Shown: positions 56,301 through 63,385 of the stretch, one piece after another | How the letters are laid out: each line of letters opens with the position of its first letter | Numbering within the stretch: the stretch's first letter is position 1 | From: Phoronis australis | Lineage: Eukaryota > Phoronida > Phoronidae | DNA length: 64,000 nucleotides | Assembly: GCA_002633005.1 (NCBI GenBank) | Contig: NMRA01000407.1 | Coordinates: 124,001-188,000 of the forward strand | Direction: 5' to 3' | Position numbers and translations under genes: made by a program | Notes under the pieces: model-generated | The model's database searches: none | What the model saw: the letters and a program-made list of their open reading frames with translations, nothing else | What the model was told of the DNA's origin: nothing

Positions 56301-59300
56301 TGAATTCACGAAAGGTGATTGAATTCACAACACGATACGATAGACGAAACAGAATCAATTTAACAGCATTGAATTCACAAAACGGGTTACAATAAACAAA
56401 ACAGCATTGAATTCACCGATATGGAATCGCCGTGTATGAATTGAATTGAAGTGATGTAATAGCATTGGGTGCGCAGGATTGAATTGTCGTGCAGTTGGCA
56501 TCGAGTTCATTAAATAAAATTGAATATACATTTTGACGTTTTTGCATAAACGGCCGCCCATACTGGCCGCCGCGGTATCAGTTGTTCCGCGTCAGTCGTG
56601 TTTACACGAACACTTGCACCGGAGCAGCTGTTCCTTGTTAGCTGCGCTGGGTCAGATGTCTCGCGTGTAAATGCGGCTTTAGACCACAGACGCTGACTTG
56701 TTGATAAACTGCATTCTTGTCACGGTCAATTCACTAAGTGTTCCGTAAACGCAAAAAACTCGCGAAAAGCCAAGCTCACACGAGTCTTCCCTAGATATCA
56801 CCCTGCAAGAAAGCGTAGCACGCGAGTGACTTGCGTCTACGGAATGTAGCGCAATGGGTTTTTTCATGAAAGTGGCTGGACTTAAGATAGAAATTTAGTA
56901 TTACGCTCCGAATAACTACTCTTGAATAAATCCCACTTGAGAAAAAGAGAGTGCGAAATCTTAATATACACATAACTCTTGGTTACAGAGATAATTTCTG
57001 CAAATTATTTCTAGACTGTGATGCGCTCATTATTACCTGGCTAAACCTTTATTCAATAATTGTGACGTGGGAGCGTAAGATCAAAGTTCTGTCTTAAAGT
57101 CATGGGCGCTCCGTTTCATGAAAGTGACCGCCCATGTTAAAAAGGGGAGCGTTATTTATTTGCATCCCGTAGAGAATAGTGAGTCGCCCGTTGTTACTGA
57201 ACCACGGGGATGTTTTGAAGGCCTACTCTGAAAATGGTTCGCTCCCCCTATGGTTCTTATGGTTTCTTACCTTGCCGGATATAACTGCTTGGGTCGCCAG
57301 GTGTGCAGCCTTTTTATAAGGCAACGTGGAGAAACTAAAAAGAGACGAGCCAAATTGAGTGCTGTCCTGGCAGTGCTACAAAAAATCTCGTGGTCTTTTA
57401 AAATCTGATTGCCAGTCGATGTTCATCAAAACATCCTTTTATTCAATAGAGATTCAGTAGTAAAATTCTTCAGTTTCGCCTTTTGCAGAAATTTCGGAAT
57501 GGGTGCATTTCATACCTACGGAACTCATCAAAAGCCTTAGACTGTAATCCCTCGTCTGCCTCTCGTGGATGACGTAGTACTGAGAGTTCCAGAGGCCTAA
57601 TGTACGAAAGCTTTAAACATGTTTTTTCGGGAAGAAAAATTAACACAGTTGGGTTTTCGATTTTTAAAAACCCGTGAACTATTAAATGAAACCATAACTT
57701 TAATGGCATCCGAAAGACTTTATCTTCTTTTTGACTGCGAACTGCGTTTCCACTTAGTTCAGGGACTTCGCATTCAATAGACAAGATCAATAGACAGTGC
57801 CAACGTTTTTGATTTTCAGAAGGCTTTTGGGTAAGGAACTGTAACTGTAGCAAACCTCGTCATGTTGACGTAAAATGTGTGGGTATAGCACATACACTAT
57901 TTCATGATTGCAGTACATGATCAACATTTCATCCAGTCCAGGTGAAGCAGGCCTACTTGAAACGACGTAAAAAGACTGAGCAGGCTGCTTTGCAACTTCA
58001 GGAAAATGTCGTTGTCGGCTTCCTACGTGTTTTGGTTTATAATTTACGCTTCAAATTCTGTAGTTGATTCGTCACAGCAAAACAGATACATGTTATGCAT
58101 TGACGCTATACAAAAAAGAAAAACACGTGTCCTTTGTCATTAAACCTATGAAGTCGACTTAAAGAGTGCATGATTTCAATTTACTTATTTTATGCCTATC
58201 TCACCCTTTCTTGTTCATTTCAAATTATTAATAAAAAGGACTGTAAGTCATTGATAAAGGCAAAAAAGAAAAACAGTTTTGTTCTGGTCGTTTTTCGAAA
58301 ATCGAGTCGATGGCGTGTATTTTTTAGTTGCTCACTTTTTAAAAAAAGAACATCCACTAGGGACGATTCTAAGTTAAAGAATTTAACCAGTTTCGGGTGC
58401 GGGAGGCCTCCCGACAGCTAATATGACGTCGCAATCTAGCGTATTGTCCAATGGCTGTTAACACGTGTCATTAAAAATAGCACGTTTTACCAACAAAAAT
58501 TGTCTATGACCCTCAGAATAGTGTTTGGTTACTAGAAGTTCGGAGTCACCACCCTGTCGTTCCGCAAGAAGTAAAACACGTCGGGTTGACACAATGGCGT
58601 ATGCTGGGGGGATCCGTCCCGTGCGGCACGGGGAGTGAATTGCTGCATTGACGGACGGACGGTGGCAAAATGATCGGTGGGCGGCGCAAAGTGGGACGAG
58701 AATCGCAGGTAAGTGGGATAAAGTAACTTATTATGCACAACGAACAGAAGCACAAATGCATCCCGCAAGTCATAAAAGTCTCTGAAAGTATTGTGATGTT
58801 TTGCACCGCAGTAATGGAGATCATGTGCACTTGAAGCGGTGCGTCGCCTTTTGTGATTGGCTTAAAGGAGAAGGCAATCATTTTCATATCATTTTTAATA
58901 AAAATACGGTTCATTGATTACTCCAGACATATGTTTCAGTTAACTGCAGCTTCTCATAACTTTATTAATTAGTCGTACACTACTCCGGAAGTGACATTTA
59001 TGGGGTTAAGAATTTCCCGCCATTTTATTTCTGCGTTTGAGTTTACTGTGAGGATCTGTACTACTGTTGTTTTCGTGCTGGTTTCCTAAAATTGTCGTCA
59101 CCACTTACCATCAACGAATATTCTATGACAAGCTAGGTTGTTAGAGAACTCAATTACGTTTAATTTGGGGATCGTAATATTTTGTAGCAGCTGAAAATGG
59201 CTGGATTCTGCGACCACATCACAGACACAGTGACGTGAGTGATGGAGATATTAATCATAGCAGTGTTGATGAGGATTTTTTTCACGAAGTCAGTGGGTGG

Positions 59301-60809
59301 ATATATGATTGAGCCCGAGTATAATAGTGAGACAGAATACGCACAGACAGTTGTTGAGAGGGATGAGGCAGAGACTGGGGACAGACGTGGTGGGACGTTT
59401 TGGTCTAAATGCACGGTGTGCAGTGTACGTTATGCCGACCTCAATGGAATGCCTATGCTGTTCCCACTGAATGATGACCTGAGCATTCAAACCGCTTACA
59501 CCCTCGTGACCCTGTCGTGTGACTCCCTCGTTACACACCTGGCACCTTCTAACTGGCTTCAATACACTGTACTTTAGTCAAGTCCGCAATAAACTTATGA
59601 AAGTTTGGTTCACCAGTCTGTTCACTGGACGACGAACTGTCCTTATCACTGTGTATCGAAATGGGACTGTATTCACTCCCACTACTCAACATCGCTGCAG
59701 GGCTTCTTACAGGCTCTAGGCTAGAGACAACACCAGCACAGGGCGAATCACTGCTAGTTCCCGAAATTGCACGGTCTGGGGGTACTTTCGAAGGCACGGG
59801 TGGCAGTAGATGAAGCGCCTCCAGTCACTGTGAAGGCCACAGCTCGCGAGGCTTCTCGCTTAAAAAAATGCACTTCTCGGGGGTGGCGACGGAGCACAGC
59901 CTGCAATCAACGGCGTTGCTTTGCAGGAACCTTCATCAATTCGGCGTACATGTCTCTAATACCACAGCAGAAAATGCTTGCCACTCACTCGGTAATTTTC
60001 CACTGCTTTGTACGTTGCGTGGACGGGTAACGCTGCGTTCCTCACATGAACGAGTCAAGTACGGCGGAGTGTGTCATCTTTTGGAAAGCTATGTAATGTA
60101 ATACCCAAAGTGCGCGTGAAACAATAATGAGCACACCCCGGTACGCAGCAACCGTGAAGCATGTTGACTGACTCATAAACAAACGCCAACGACGACCGAA
60201 CTTATCACAATCGAGGTAAAACAATGACTGACTTGACAGCTTACACAGTCAGACTATTCGAAAACAAAATGGCGGGAAATTCTTAAACCCCTGAATGTCA
60301 CTTCCGGAGTAAGGCACAACTAATTAATAAAATTACGGGAAGCCATTATTAACTAAAAAATATCTTTGGGTAATCAAAGAACCGTATTTTTATTAAAATG
60401 ACATGAAAAAGGTTGCTTCTCCTTTAACGGCTAATCCTGTGGACTTTTCGAACATTGTCCGGTGCATCTTTTACAGGTACCTTATGCATCATCGCTTGGT
60501 AAATCATGACATTTCATTCCTTGTTTACGTGCCATTGTGTAGCTTCTCAAAAACCCCGAATGAAATTGATGAGAGTAGGCGCTTTTCATTTTTTTATTTT
60601 AGCCAGTGAGCGCTGGCCTTAAACTGAGTCGAGTTCTAGACCAGAAGCAACAACGCTTTTTGGCCTAATCTTTAAGAGCACGCGTAGCAGTGGTATCAAC
60701 TTTCTTGCGCATAACCATGGAATTGGGCCTACCTTACTGAAGTGACGTTGGGCTCTTCAGAGCAGCTGGAATTATTCAATACAAACACTTTCTCAAAGCT
60801 GGGGTCTTT
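26115..60809 (-). CDS. cGMP phosphodiesterase, PDE5/6/11 clade, with CAAX tail (5' end not found)
   Basis: Fifteen minus-strand exons join in frame (611 codons plus TGA): 60733-60809, 57271-57334, 54818-54868, 54083-54220, 53753-53896, 53177-53323, 43101-43208, 42724-42833, 42152-42340, 41768-41845, 31184-31322, 30706-30789, 27925-28048, 26792-26928 and 26115-26360. The order is part of a GAF domain ([11 protein letters not shown]), the linker helix ([15 protein letters not shown]), then the full HD-type catalytic domain: [61 protein letters not shown] and [12 protein letters not shown]. The metal-binding His/His/Asp/Asp and the invariant Gln are all present. The tail is a Gln/Glu-rich helix, a Ser/Lys-rich linker and CVLS. 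It should hydrolyse cyclic nucleotide, most likely cGMP, on a membrane after farnesylation, as vertebrate PDE6 and the fly PDE6-like enzyme do. GAF-A and the start lie upstream. Which of PDE5, 6 or 11 it is needs a tree. Confidence 0.93.
26519..26658. repeat. Dimeric CATGGGCGCGC palindromic repeat
   Basis: Two tandem units each run from CATGGGCGCGCACCA... to GCCGCCCATG or a variant, with a GGGGGCT/AGCCCCC palindrome inside. The same dimer occurs at 34057-34209. It lies in the intron before the CAAX exon. Confidence 0.7.
26792..26928 (-). CDS. PDE exon: Gln/Glu-rich helix
   Basis: It encodes [20 protein letters not shown], then [21 protein letters not shown] probable coiled or extended helix after the catalytic domain, comparable in place to the Lys/Glu-rich tail of PDE6. 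The acceptor is aatttcag and the donor gtaagc. The leading Q codon is split from the previous exon. Confidence 0.85.
27852..27927. repeat. 43-bp tandem duplication copying a splice donor
   Basis: The 33-base block starting CCCCATGCGCAACAGAACTA and ending ACTTACGAC occurs at 27852 and again at 27895 with no mismatch. It contains the complement of GTC|GTAAGTACTG, the donor of PDE exon 27925-28048. Confidence 0.9.
27925..28048 (-). CDS. PDE exon: C-terminal helix, next to a duplicated donor
   Basis: It encodes [20 protein letters not shown] then [20 protein letters not shown] and G, matching the NRxxWxxLA end of the catalytic domain. The donor gtaagt at 27924 is copied 43 bases further into the intron (at 27881) by a tandem duplication. 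Use of the distal donor reaches a TAG after fifteen codons. Confidence 0.93.
28377..28660. mobile_element. 284-bp MITE (TAGACYCTATTCACGC ends)
   Basis: The left end TAGACCCTATTCACGCC is matched by the inverted right end TAGACTCTATTCACGCG, and further in TTCCAAAACGAGGCTCGC by ATCCAAAGCGAGGCTCAC. An N at 28511 lies in the centre. It is in a PDE intron and non-coding. Confidence 0.75.
28661..30705. other. PDE intron, no feature seen
   Basis: Short ORFs only. I recognise no repeat family or RNA gene here. Confidence 0.4.
30706..30789 (-). CDS. PDE exon: invariant glutamine
   Basis: It encodes [20 protein letters not shown] then SISLPLYE. The Gln in LQIGF is the purine-binding residue conserved in all class I PDEs. 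Phase 0 at both ends; donor gtatgc. Confidence 0.97.
31184..31322 (-). CDS. PDE exon: TACD metal ligand
   Basis: It encodes [20 protein letters not shown], then [20 protein letters not shown] and FATTPV. The Asp in TACD is the last metal ligand, and EFFEQGD is the family loop. The acceptor is tcttatgtag and the donor gtaagt, phase 0. Confidence 0.97.
32655..33913 (+). mobile_element. THAP-encoding DNA transposon remnant
   Basis: Perfect 18-bp inverted ends, AATAGCGGATTTGCAGCG at 32655-32672 and its complement at 33896-33913. Inside, from 32766, an ORF reads [20 protein letters not shown] then [18 protein letters not shown], the first half of a THAP (C2CH) zinc finger as carried by P-element and Kolobok-type transposons. 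The second Cys position is Tyr (VPGY for VPGC), and the frame leaves the family pattern after HLV, so it is inactive. The interior is further disrupted by a poly-C repeat and an 8-base gap at 33621. No target-site duplication was found. Confidence 0.65.
33520..33670. repeat. GC-rich repeat interrupted by an 8-N gap
   Basis: C-rich sequence with the block CCCCCCCTTACTGAAAACGT on the left of the N run and a near-identical CCCCCCCTCACTGAACACGT on the right, ending GATCCGCCACTG. It is related to the GGCGGATTTAG family. The repeat across the gap suggests a join error. Confidence 0.55.
34057..34209. repeat. Dimeric CATGGGCGCGC palindromic repeat, second locus
   Basis: Same family and dimeric layout as 26519-26658: CATGGGCGCGCACCATAGGG, then a second unit ending GTGCCGCCCATG. 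Each unit holds GGGGGCT...AGCCCCC. Confidence 0.7.
34924..35009 (+). pseudogene. THAP-protein-like exon remnant
   Basis: After a good acceptor (ttctgttacag) the frame reads [17 protein letters not shown], then [11 protein letters not shown] and TGA. The RKRLKPxAxxSIFPF pattern typically follows the THAP zinc finger. It may be the continuation of the THAP ORF at 32766 or of a related element. Short and isolated. Confidence 0.45.
35010..37671. other. PDE intron; one unassigned minus-strand open stretch
   Basis: Mostly featureless. On the minus strand at about 36800-36990 a stretch reads [18 protein letters not shown] then [20 protein letters not shown] before a stop. It looks protein-like but I cannot name it; a transposon fragment is likely. 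Confidence 0.3.
37672..39660. mobile_element. TTAA-flanked DNA element, 1,989 bp
   Basis: The ends AGGAGAATGCCGCCC and, inverted, AGGAGAATGCCACCC are each bordered by TTAA (37668-37671 and 39661-39664). TTAA target duplication is typical of Kolobok and piggyBac superfamilies. The first bases, AGGAGAA, are shared with the element at 58866. No intact transposase is visible, so it is non-autonomous or decayed. Confidence 0.75.
39661..41159. other. PDE intron, no feature seen
   Basis: Unique-looking sequence with short ORFs only. Confidence 0.4.
41409..41486 (-). CDS. PDE exon, duplicate copy (probable assembly artefact)
   Basis: It has the same 78 bases and splice sites as 41768-41845. It lies in the left half of a head-to-tail duplication whose junction is the N at 41501. 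If real, including both would insert 26 residues in frame into the catalytic domain, which no family member has. Confidence 0.6.
41768..41845 (-). CDS. PDE exon, copy used in the model (twin at 41409)
   Basis: It encodes [20 protein letters not shown] and KRELL, matching RxEFFELVxxxxxDW...HRELLR. The acceptor is tgttgtttag and the donor gtgaag. An identical exon at 41409-41486 lies in a duplicated block separated by one N; only one is expected in the real gene. Confidence 0.85.
42152..42340 (-). CDS. PDE exon: EHHHFDH and STDLALYF
   Basis: It encodes [20 protein letters not shown], then [20 protein letters not shown] and [14 protein letters not shown]. It is closest by eye to PDE11 and PDE5 (LYGTSATLEHHHF in PDE11). 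The donor is gtacgt, phase 2. Confidence 0.97.
42724..42833 (-). CDS. PDE exon: HDLDHRG metal site
   Basis: It encodes [20 protein letters not shown] then [18 protein letters not shown] is the second His and first Asp of the HD-domain metal centre. The acceptor is tgtgcctag and the donor gttagt, a less common form. It ends in phase 2. Confidence 0.97.
43101..43208 (-). CDS. PDE exon: [12 protein letters not shown]
   Basis: It encodes [20 protein letters not shown] then [16 protein letters not shown]. It carries the proton-donor His (YHNW) and the first metal-binding His (RHAF). Phase 0 at both ends; acceptor tgttttcag, donor gtaagt. Confidence 0.97.
43209..45715. other. PDE intron, mostly featureless
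   Basis: A 40-base imperfect tandem copy (GGGGTGATTTCGCTCACACG, then GGGGTGATTTCACTCACATG) lies at 43390-43455. A 98-codon Ser/Thr-rich minus-strand ORF at 44862-45158 has no recognisable family. Nothing else supported. Confidence 0.35.
46381..46800. mobile_element. Fold-back element of 21-bp units, copy 1
   Basis: The left arm is a run of degenerate 21-base units of type GACTTCAAAACCACTTGCCCA. After a centre near 46590 the right arm carries the reverse complement pattern (GGCCATTTGGTTTTGCAGTC, CGACCTGTTTTGAAATCCGA). The outer ends are also inverted (ACACCTATATCAAGGGG and ACACATACGTTTATGAGGGG). Non-coding; the apparent ORFs are products of the repeat. Confidence 0.75.
48244..48663. mobile_element. 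Fold-back element of 21-bp units, copy 2
   Basis: The counterpart of 46381-46800 inside the duplicated block, about 98 percent alike by eye. Differences include ACTTGCCC to ATTTGCCC in one unit and CTGTTTTG to CTGATTTG near the right end. Confidence 0.75.
49990..50230 (-). pseudogene. THAP-like zinc-finger remnant
   Basis: The minus frame reads [20 protein letters not shown], then [18 protein letters not shown] and MRKVWIK, then a stop, then [10 protein letters not shown]. The C-x-V-x-x-C start, the FPTS turn, the Trp and the R-x-NF-x-P block follow the THAP order. The CSxHF end is missing. Probably a dead transposon-derived copy. Confidence 0.5.
51118..51369 (+). pseudogene. THAP domain with a frameshift
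   Basis: It starts [20 protein letters not shown], with [18 protein letters not shown] following: Cys pair, FxFP, Trp. Near 51235 the pattern moves to another frame, which reads [20 protein letters not shown] and HFKESRFY, giving the CSxHF end of the C2CH module. All metal ligands survive across the two frames, so this is either a recent pseudogene or an assembly indel. It lies in a PDE intron on the opposite strand. Confidence 0.6.
51492..51645 (-). repeat. GC-rich repeat (GGCGGATTTAG family), inverted copy
   Basis: It runs from GGGCGGATCCAGGATTTTGA to CCCCCCTCTAAATCCGCCAC, the reverse of the layout at 25231-25387. A truncated relative begins at 51657 (GTGGCGGATCTAGGATATGA). Confidence 0.7.
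51866..51938 (-). repeat. tRNA-derived SINE head
   Basis: On the minus strand the sequence reads as a tRNA-like promoter: the A-box region GGTGCGGTGGTAAAGCACGC and B box GAGTTCGAGACC are spaced as in a tRNA, and the ends CCGTGGT and ACCGTGGTAATT flank it. The stems are imperfect. It lies in a PDE intron; a SINE head is more likely than a tRNA gene. Confidence 0.65.
52490..52560. other. Assembly gap in a G/C-run repeat
   Basis: Thirteen N at 52516-52528 lie between a poly-G and a poly-C run; the right side reads CCTAAATCCGCCTATG, an end of the GGCGGATTTAG family. Single N also occur at 19300, 23499, 28511, 41501 and 47592, and eight at 33621. Confidence 0.7.
53177..53323 (-). CDS. PDE exon: start of catalytic domain
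   Basis: It encodes [20 protein letters not shown], then [20 protein letters not shown] and TKTFQVNYS, matching FSFSDFELSDxETALCTIRMF of PDE5. Phase 0 at both ends; acceptor ttcattacag, donor gtaagt. A 10 kb intron follows. Confidence 0.95.
53753..53896 (-). CDS. PDE exon: end of GAF-B and linker helix
   Basis: It encodes [20 protein letters not shown], then [20 protein letters not shown] and TEETERLV. This matches the FCGLGIxNxxMYE...[14 protein letters not shown] block that leads to the catalytic domain. Phase 0 at both ends; donor gtaagt. Confidence 0.95.
54083..54220 (-). CDS. PDE exon: GAF core with NKFDE-type motif
   Basis: It encodes [20 protein letters not shown], then [20 protein letters not shown] and [23 protein letters not shown] is a hallmark of PDE GAF domains. 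The NKxnFx3DE motif reads NK...F-TMQ-DC, so the final Glu is Cys. The donor is gtaacc. Confidence 0.92.
54818..54868 (-). CDS. PDE exon: short GAF segment
   Basis: It encodes [17 protein letters not shown] in phase 0. The acceptor used here (aaattgcag) is ten bases downstream of another AG (gactag); only the chosen one keeps the frame open from the preceding exon. The donor is gtgagc. Confidence 0.65.
54879..55808. other. PDE intron, no feature seen
   Basis: No domain-bearing ORF, repeat or RNA gene recognised. Confidence 0.4.
55942..56013 (+). repeat. 12-bp minisatellite, six units
   Basis: Six perfect-length units of ACGCTAGGACCT or TCGCTAGGACCT, in the order A, A, T, T, T, A by first base, then a partial AGCTAG. 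The only variation is the first base. Confidence 0.9.
56244..56568. mobile_element. Nested MITE with internal 19-bp units
   Basis: The ends GGCCTATGGGTGGCCATTTC then TGCAAAAAAACGTCAAA pair with the inverted right end GGCCAGTATGGGCGGCCGTT then TATGCAAAAACGTCAAA. The body repeats about 19 bases of type ATTGAATTCACGAAACGG. Its position inside 55809-56682 dates it as the younger insertion. Confidence 0.75.
57271..57334 (-). CDS. PDE exon: GAF helix
   Basis: It encodes [20 protein letters not shown] and K, matching the region before the GAF nucleotide pocket. The acceptor is ctttttag and the donor gtaaga. Phases fit both neighbours. Confidence 0.65.
57335..58865. other. PDE intron; unassigned ORF
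   Basis: A 127-codon minus-strand ORF at 57470-57853 has no recognisable domain and no splice logic joining it to the PDE. Nothing else is supported. Confidence 0.35.
58866..60423. mobile_element. TTAA-flanked DNA element with long inverted ends, 1,558 bp
   Basis: TTAA at 58862-58865 and 60424-60427 flanks it. The inverted ends start AGGAGAAGGCAATCATTTTC (left) and AGGAGAAGCAACCTTTTTCA (right) and stay similar for about 170 bases, through AATAAAAATACGGTTC, TTTATTAATTAGT, ACTCCGGAAGTGACATT and AAGAATTTCCCGCCATTTT. The interior has two short open stretches (59239-59577 plus; 59549-59797 minus, Ser-rich), with no recognised transposase. Consistent with Kolobok or piggyBac-type mobility. Confidence 0.85.
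60733..60809 (-). CDS. PDE exon: GAF-region segment (most 5' accepted)
   Basis: It encodes [16 protein letters not shown] then SEEPNVTSV, in phase 0 to 2, and joins the next exon in frame. The acceptor is ttgtttgcag and the donor gtaggc. Support is frame continuity and splice sites; residue-level similarity is weak, as is usual for the start of a GAF domain. Confidence 0.55.
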
Positions 60810-60930
60810 CTGCAAACAATAGTACAAGTTGGTGAATAATCAATTTCTGAGTTCGTTTGATGGATGTGCAATTAGAAACCGTGAATGTTCAGGGACGACT
60901 CGACTCAAAACATGGTGCGAGTAAACTTAC

Positions 60931-60987
60931 AAATTTGTTCTCGAGATTGGTCACGTTTCGAGTCTTAATAACATGCGTTTTTGCTTT
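60931..60987 (-). CDS. Possible further 5' PDE exon (tentative)
   Basis: An in-frame stretch KAKTHVIKTRNVTNLENKF ends in phase 0 at donor gtaagt, which would join 60733-60809. The acceptor (tttgagag) lacks a pyrimidine tract, and no GAF motif is recognisable. It may be chance. Confidence 0.25.
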
Positions 60988-62917
60988 CTCTCAAAGTTTT
61001 CATGACAACAAGCATTGGCTACATTCATCAGCAACGAGTCAGTAGAGATGTGAAAACGTTCCTAAACGCTTCAAAACACACGAAAAATGACTTAAGCTCA
61101 TCAAATCGATCTCGTAATATTCGTTACCGTGTTACAATTCTACATTCATCGCCAACAAGAACATGAAATCATCAGCAACTCAAAAAAACCTTCAGAGTTT
61201 ATTGGGGTCCGCAAACCTAAAAATTACGCATATACATGTCGCTTGTGACTTATGTTGCCGACTGATTCACCAATAATTTGGGATCGAAAAAATGTGGTGA
61301 TGTTTTTAAACCCCCAAAGCGATTCCGTTTAGAAACCAGCAATAACAACAATAACGGCGGCGAAATCACCCTTTAACTGTTAACATTGTGCTTGAGGTAT
61401 AGGCCAGAGGCCTACATTATCTCTTTGGGAGTATACAATTTGTATTTACGTGCCTTTTCTGTAACTTTTAGCCGCTCTGCGACGAAAGTGCAGTCGATGC
61501 ACATGTACATCCATGCTGGAAAACCCTTAACAACTTTTTAACGAAGTCATGTGTGAACGTGACTATAAAGATTTGGGTGACAGTTATTGATCGATTGCAA
61601 GCTTCAAATGAGATATAGAACTGATGAGCAGCTATTAATAATGTCGCATGCGTAGTAAGGAGATCTAAAGAGTGAAGGTCGAGTCTTTTGTTTGTAAATT
61701 GCAAGAGTGTGTTCTTAGAAGAGTGTGAAATTATTGAAGCAAGGTTTCGGTTGCCTACACTTAGACATCGCAAAACGTGTGACACTAAGTCGCTGTAGTG
61801 GTGCAATATCACTTAAATAATTGAGCGCTGCTCCAACTTGTCAAAATGAAAAAGAACGATTAAACAGAAATGAAGCGATGCGAGCTCCATTCGAACCATA
61901 GCATAACCATGGAAAAGAAGAATTGTTAATTAAATATTATTTTGTGATAAAATTTTTATAAATAAAATCCAAGCAGCCATTCTGCAAAACGGAATGCCCC
62001 AAAGTAATTGCCACCTTATTACCAATACAACGCGCAGAATAGCTTTAAATTGGGAAATGCAGATTTTCATTTTGTTTTTACTGAAAATACAAATTGCGGC
62101 ATATCTTAAAGGTACAATTCAGCGTTAATCACTCATCCCTTGGCACTTACTAGCTATTTCCATAAAGAAGTGACATATTTGACCCCACAATCAGTTCCTT
62201 CTACTTTGTTCCCTCCACCTATTGCACCAGATGAGCACTGCCGCAAACCGTGGCTCTACACTCTGGACTGTATATTTGTCTTCGTATAGGCTAAAAATGT
62301 TATTTCACGACCACTTCACGATCTCCCATGAGCAAAGTACAAAGAATATACACGTAAGTGCAAGTTACTGAGATACTTTCTAGAAATTATTTTCAGACTG
62401 TGGTGCACTCATTTGACTAGTGATTTATTCAGTAATTGAGAGAAAATGGAAGGGTAAGACCCCTGGTCTGTGTTATTTTTTATAATTGATGGAGTTGTGA
62501 GATATTTTTGGTTGTCTATGTATTCAAAACAAAAAAGTCATCAGCTGACATGCTTCAGGATCCCTAGTTCTTTTCTACCCACATCGTCACCCGCTGCTGG
62601 TTTTGAGGCGCGTGATTGCAAAATGGGTCGGGTGCTTACCGAAACCAACTGTACGTTTGGTCTTGTACTGCTTATAAAATGCTGTGCGTTCATCTTTGAT
62701 TTAGGTACAAAAACCCCAAAGCGGCGACTCCTGGGAATAACTGTGGGAAATTTTAATCAGTGTCGTCCCTAGAGAAGTCTGAAACATTTCCAAGGAAATG
62801 TCAAGACCTAACTTTGAACTCCACTGATTGCATTCAGTGGTTATCGTCATCCGTCATTGGGTGCACGAAATTTACTTTGCCGGCTCCGCAGGACCAAGCG
62901 GATAAGACATTTGTCTG
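60988..62917. other. 5' region of the PDE gene, no further exon recognised
   Basis: GAF-A exons would be expected upstream of 60809, but none is recognisable up to 64000. A TTAAAGGTACAATTCAGCG at 62106 resembles a TTAA-element end without a visible partner. Confidence 0.35.
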
Positions 62918-63385
62918 GTCTATAAGCAAGGAGGATCAGCAATTCAAAACCATTTGCCCAGACTTCAAAACAAGTCGGCTGGACTGCAAAGCCTAAGGGT
63001 CGGTGATCAAACGTGTTGTCCAGGCTTCAAAACGCGATGGCCTCCCCAAATGCTAGTTGGTTGGACCCAAAACACGATGGCCAGTGTTAGAACCAGTTGG
63101 CCGGTGATCAAACACGACGGCCGGACTTCCTCAGAGACTTACTTTGAAAGTCCTAAAGGATTGAAGTGGCATCTAGTCCGGCCAACCCGTTTTAGGTCTG
63201 GCAAACCTGTTTTTTGCCTGCGGCCATCTGGTTTTGAACAACCGGACATCGCGTTTTGGGGTCCAACCACCAAGTTAGAACACCAGACATTGAGTTTTTC
63301 AGTCCAGCCAGCTGGTTTCGAGGTCCGGGTAAATGGTTTTGAATCCTGACCAATTGTTAATTCCCCTTGATAAGCGTGTGTGTGT
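62918..63385. mobile_element. Fold-back element of 21-bp units, copy 3 (diverged)
   Basis: An independent, clearly diverged copy. It has left units such as CCATTTGCCCAGACTTCAAA, right units such as GCGTTTTGGGGTCCAACCAC, and ends ATAAGCAAGGAGGATCAG and, inverted, ACACACGCTTATCAAGGGG. It shows that the architecture is a real repeat family and not just the local duplication. Confidence 0.7.

Larger units (their letters stand above)
55809..56682. mobile_element. Non-autonomous DNA element with AAGCCGC ends
   Basis: The left end AAGCCGCTTTTACACG and inverted right end AAGCCGCATTTACACG match at 15 of 16 bases. It holds the 12-bp minisatellite and a second complete inverted-repeat element (56244-56568), both without coding capacity. 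This end sequence resembles Harbinger/hAT-like non-autonomous elements, but no target duplication was confirmed. Confidence 0.65.

Noticed and set aside
59239-59577. 112-codon ORF with a CxxC pair inside the TTAA element
   Set aside because: The Cys pair alone (KCTVC) is not enough to claim a transposase or zinc finger.
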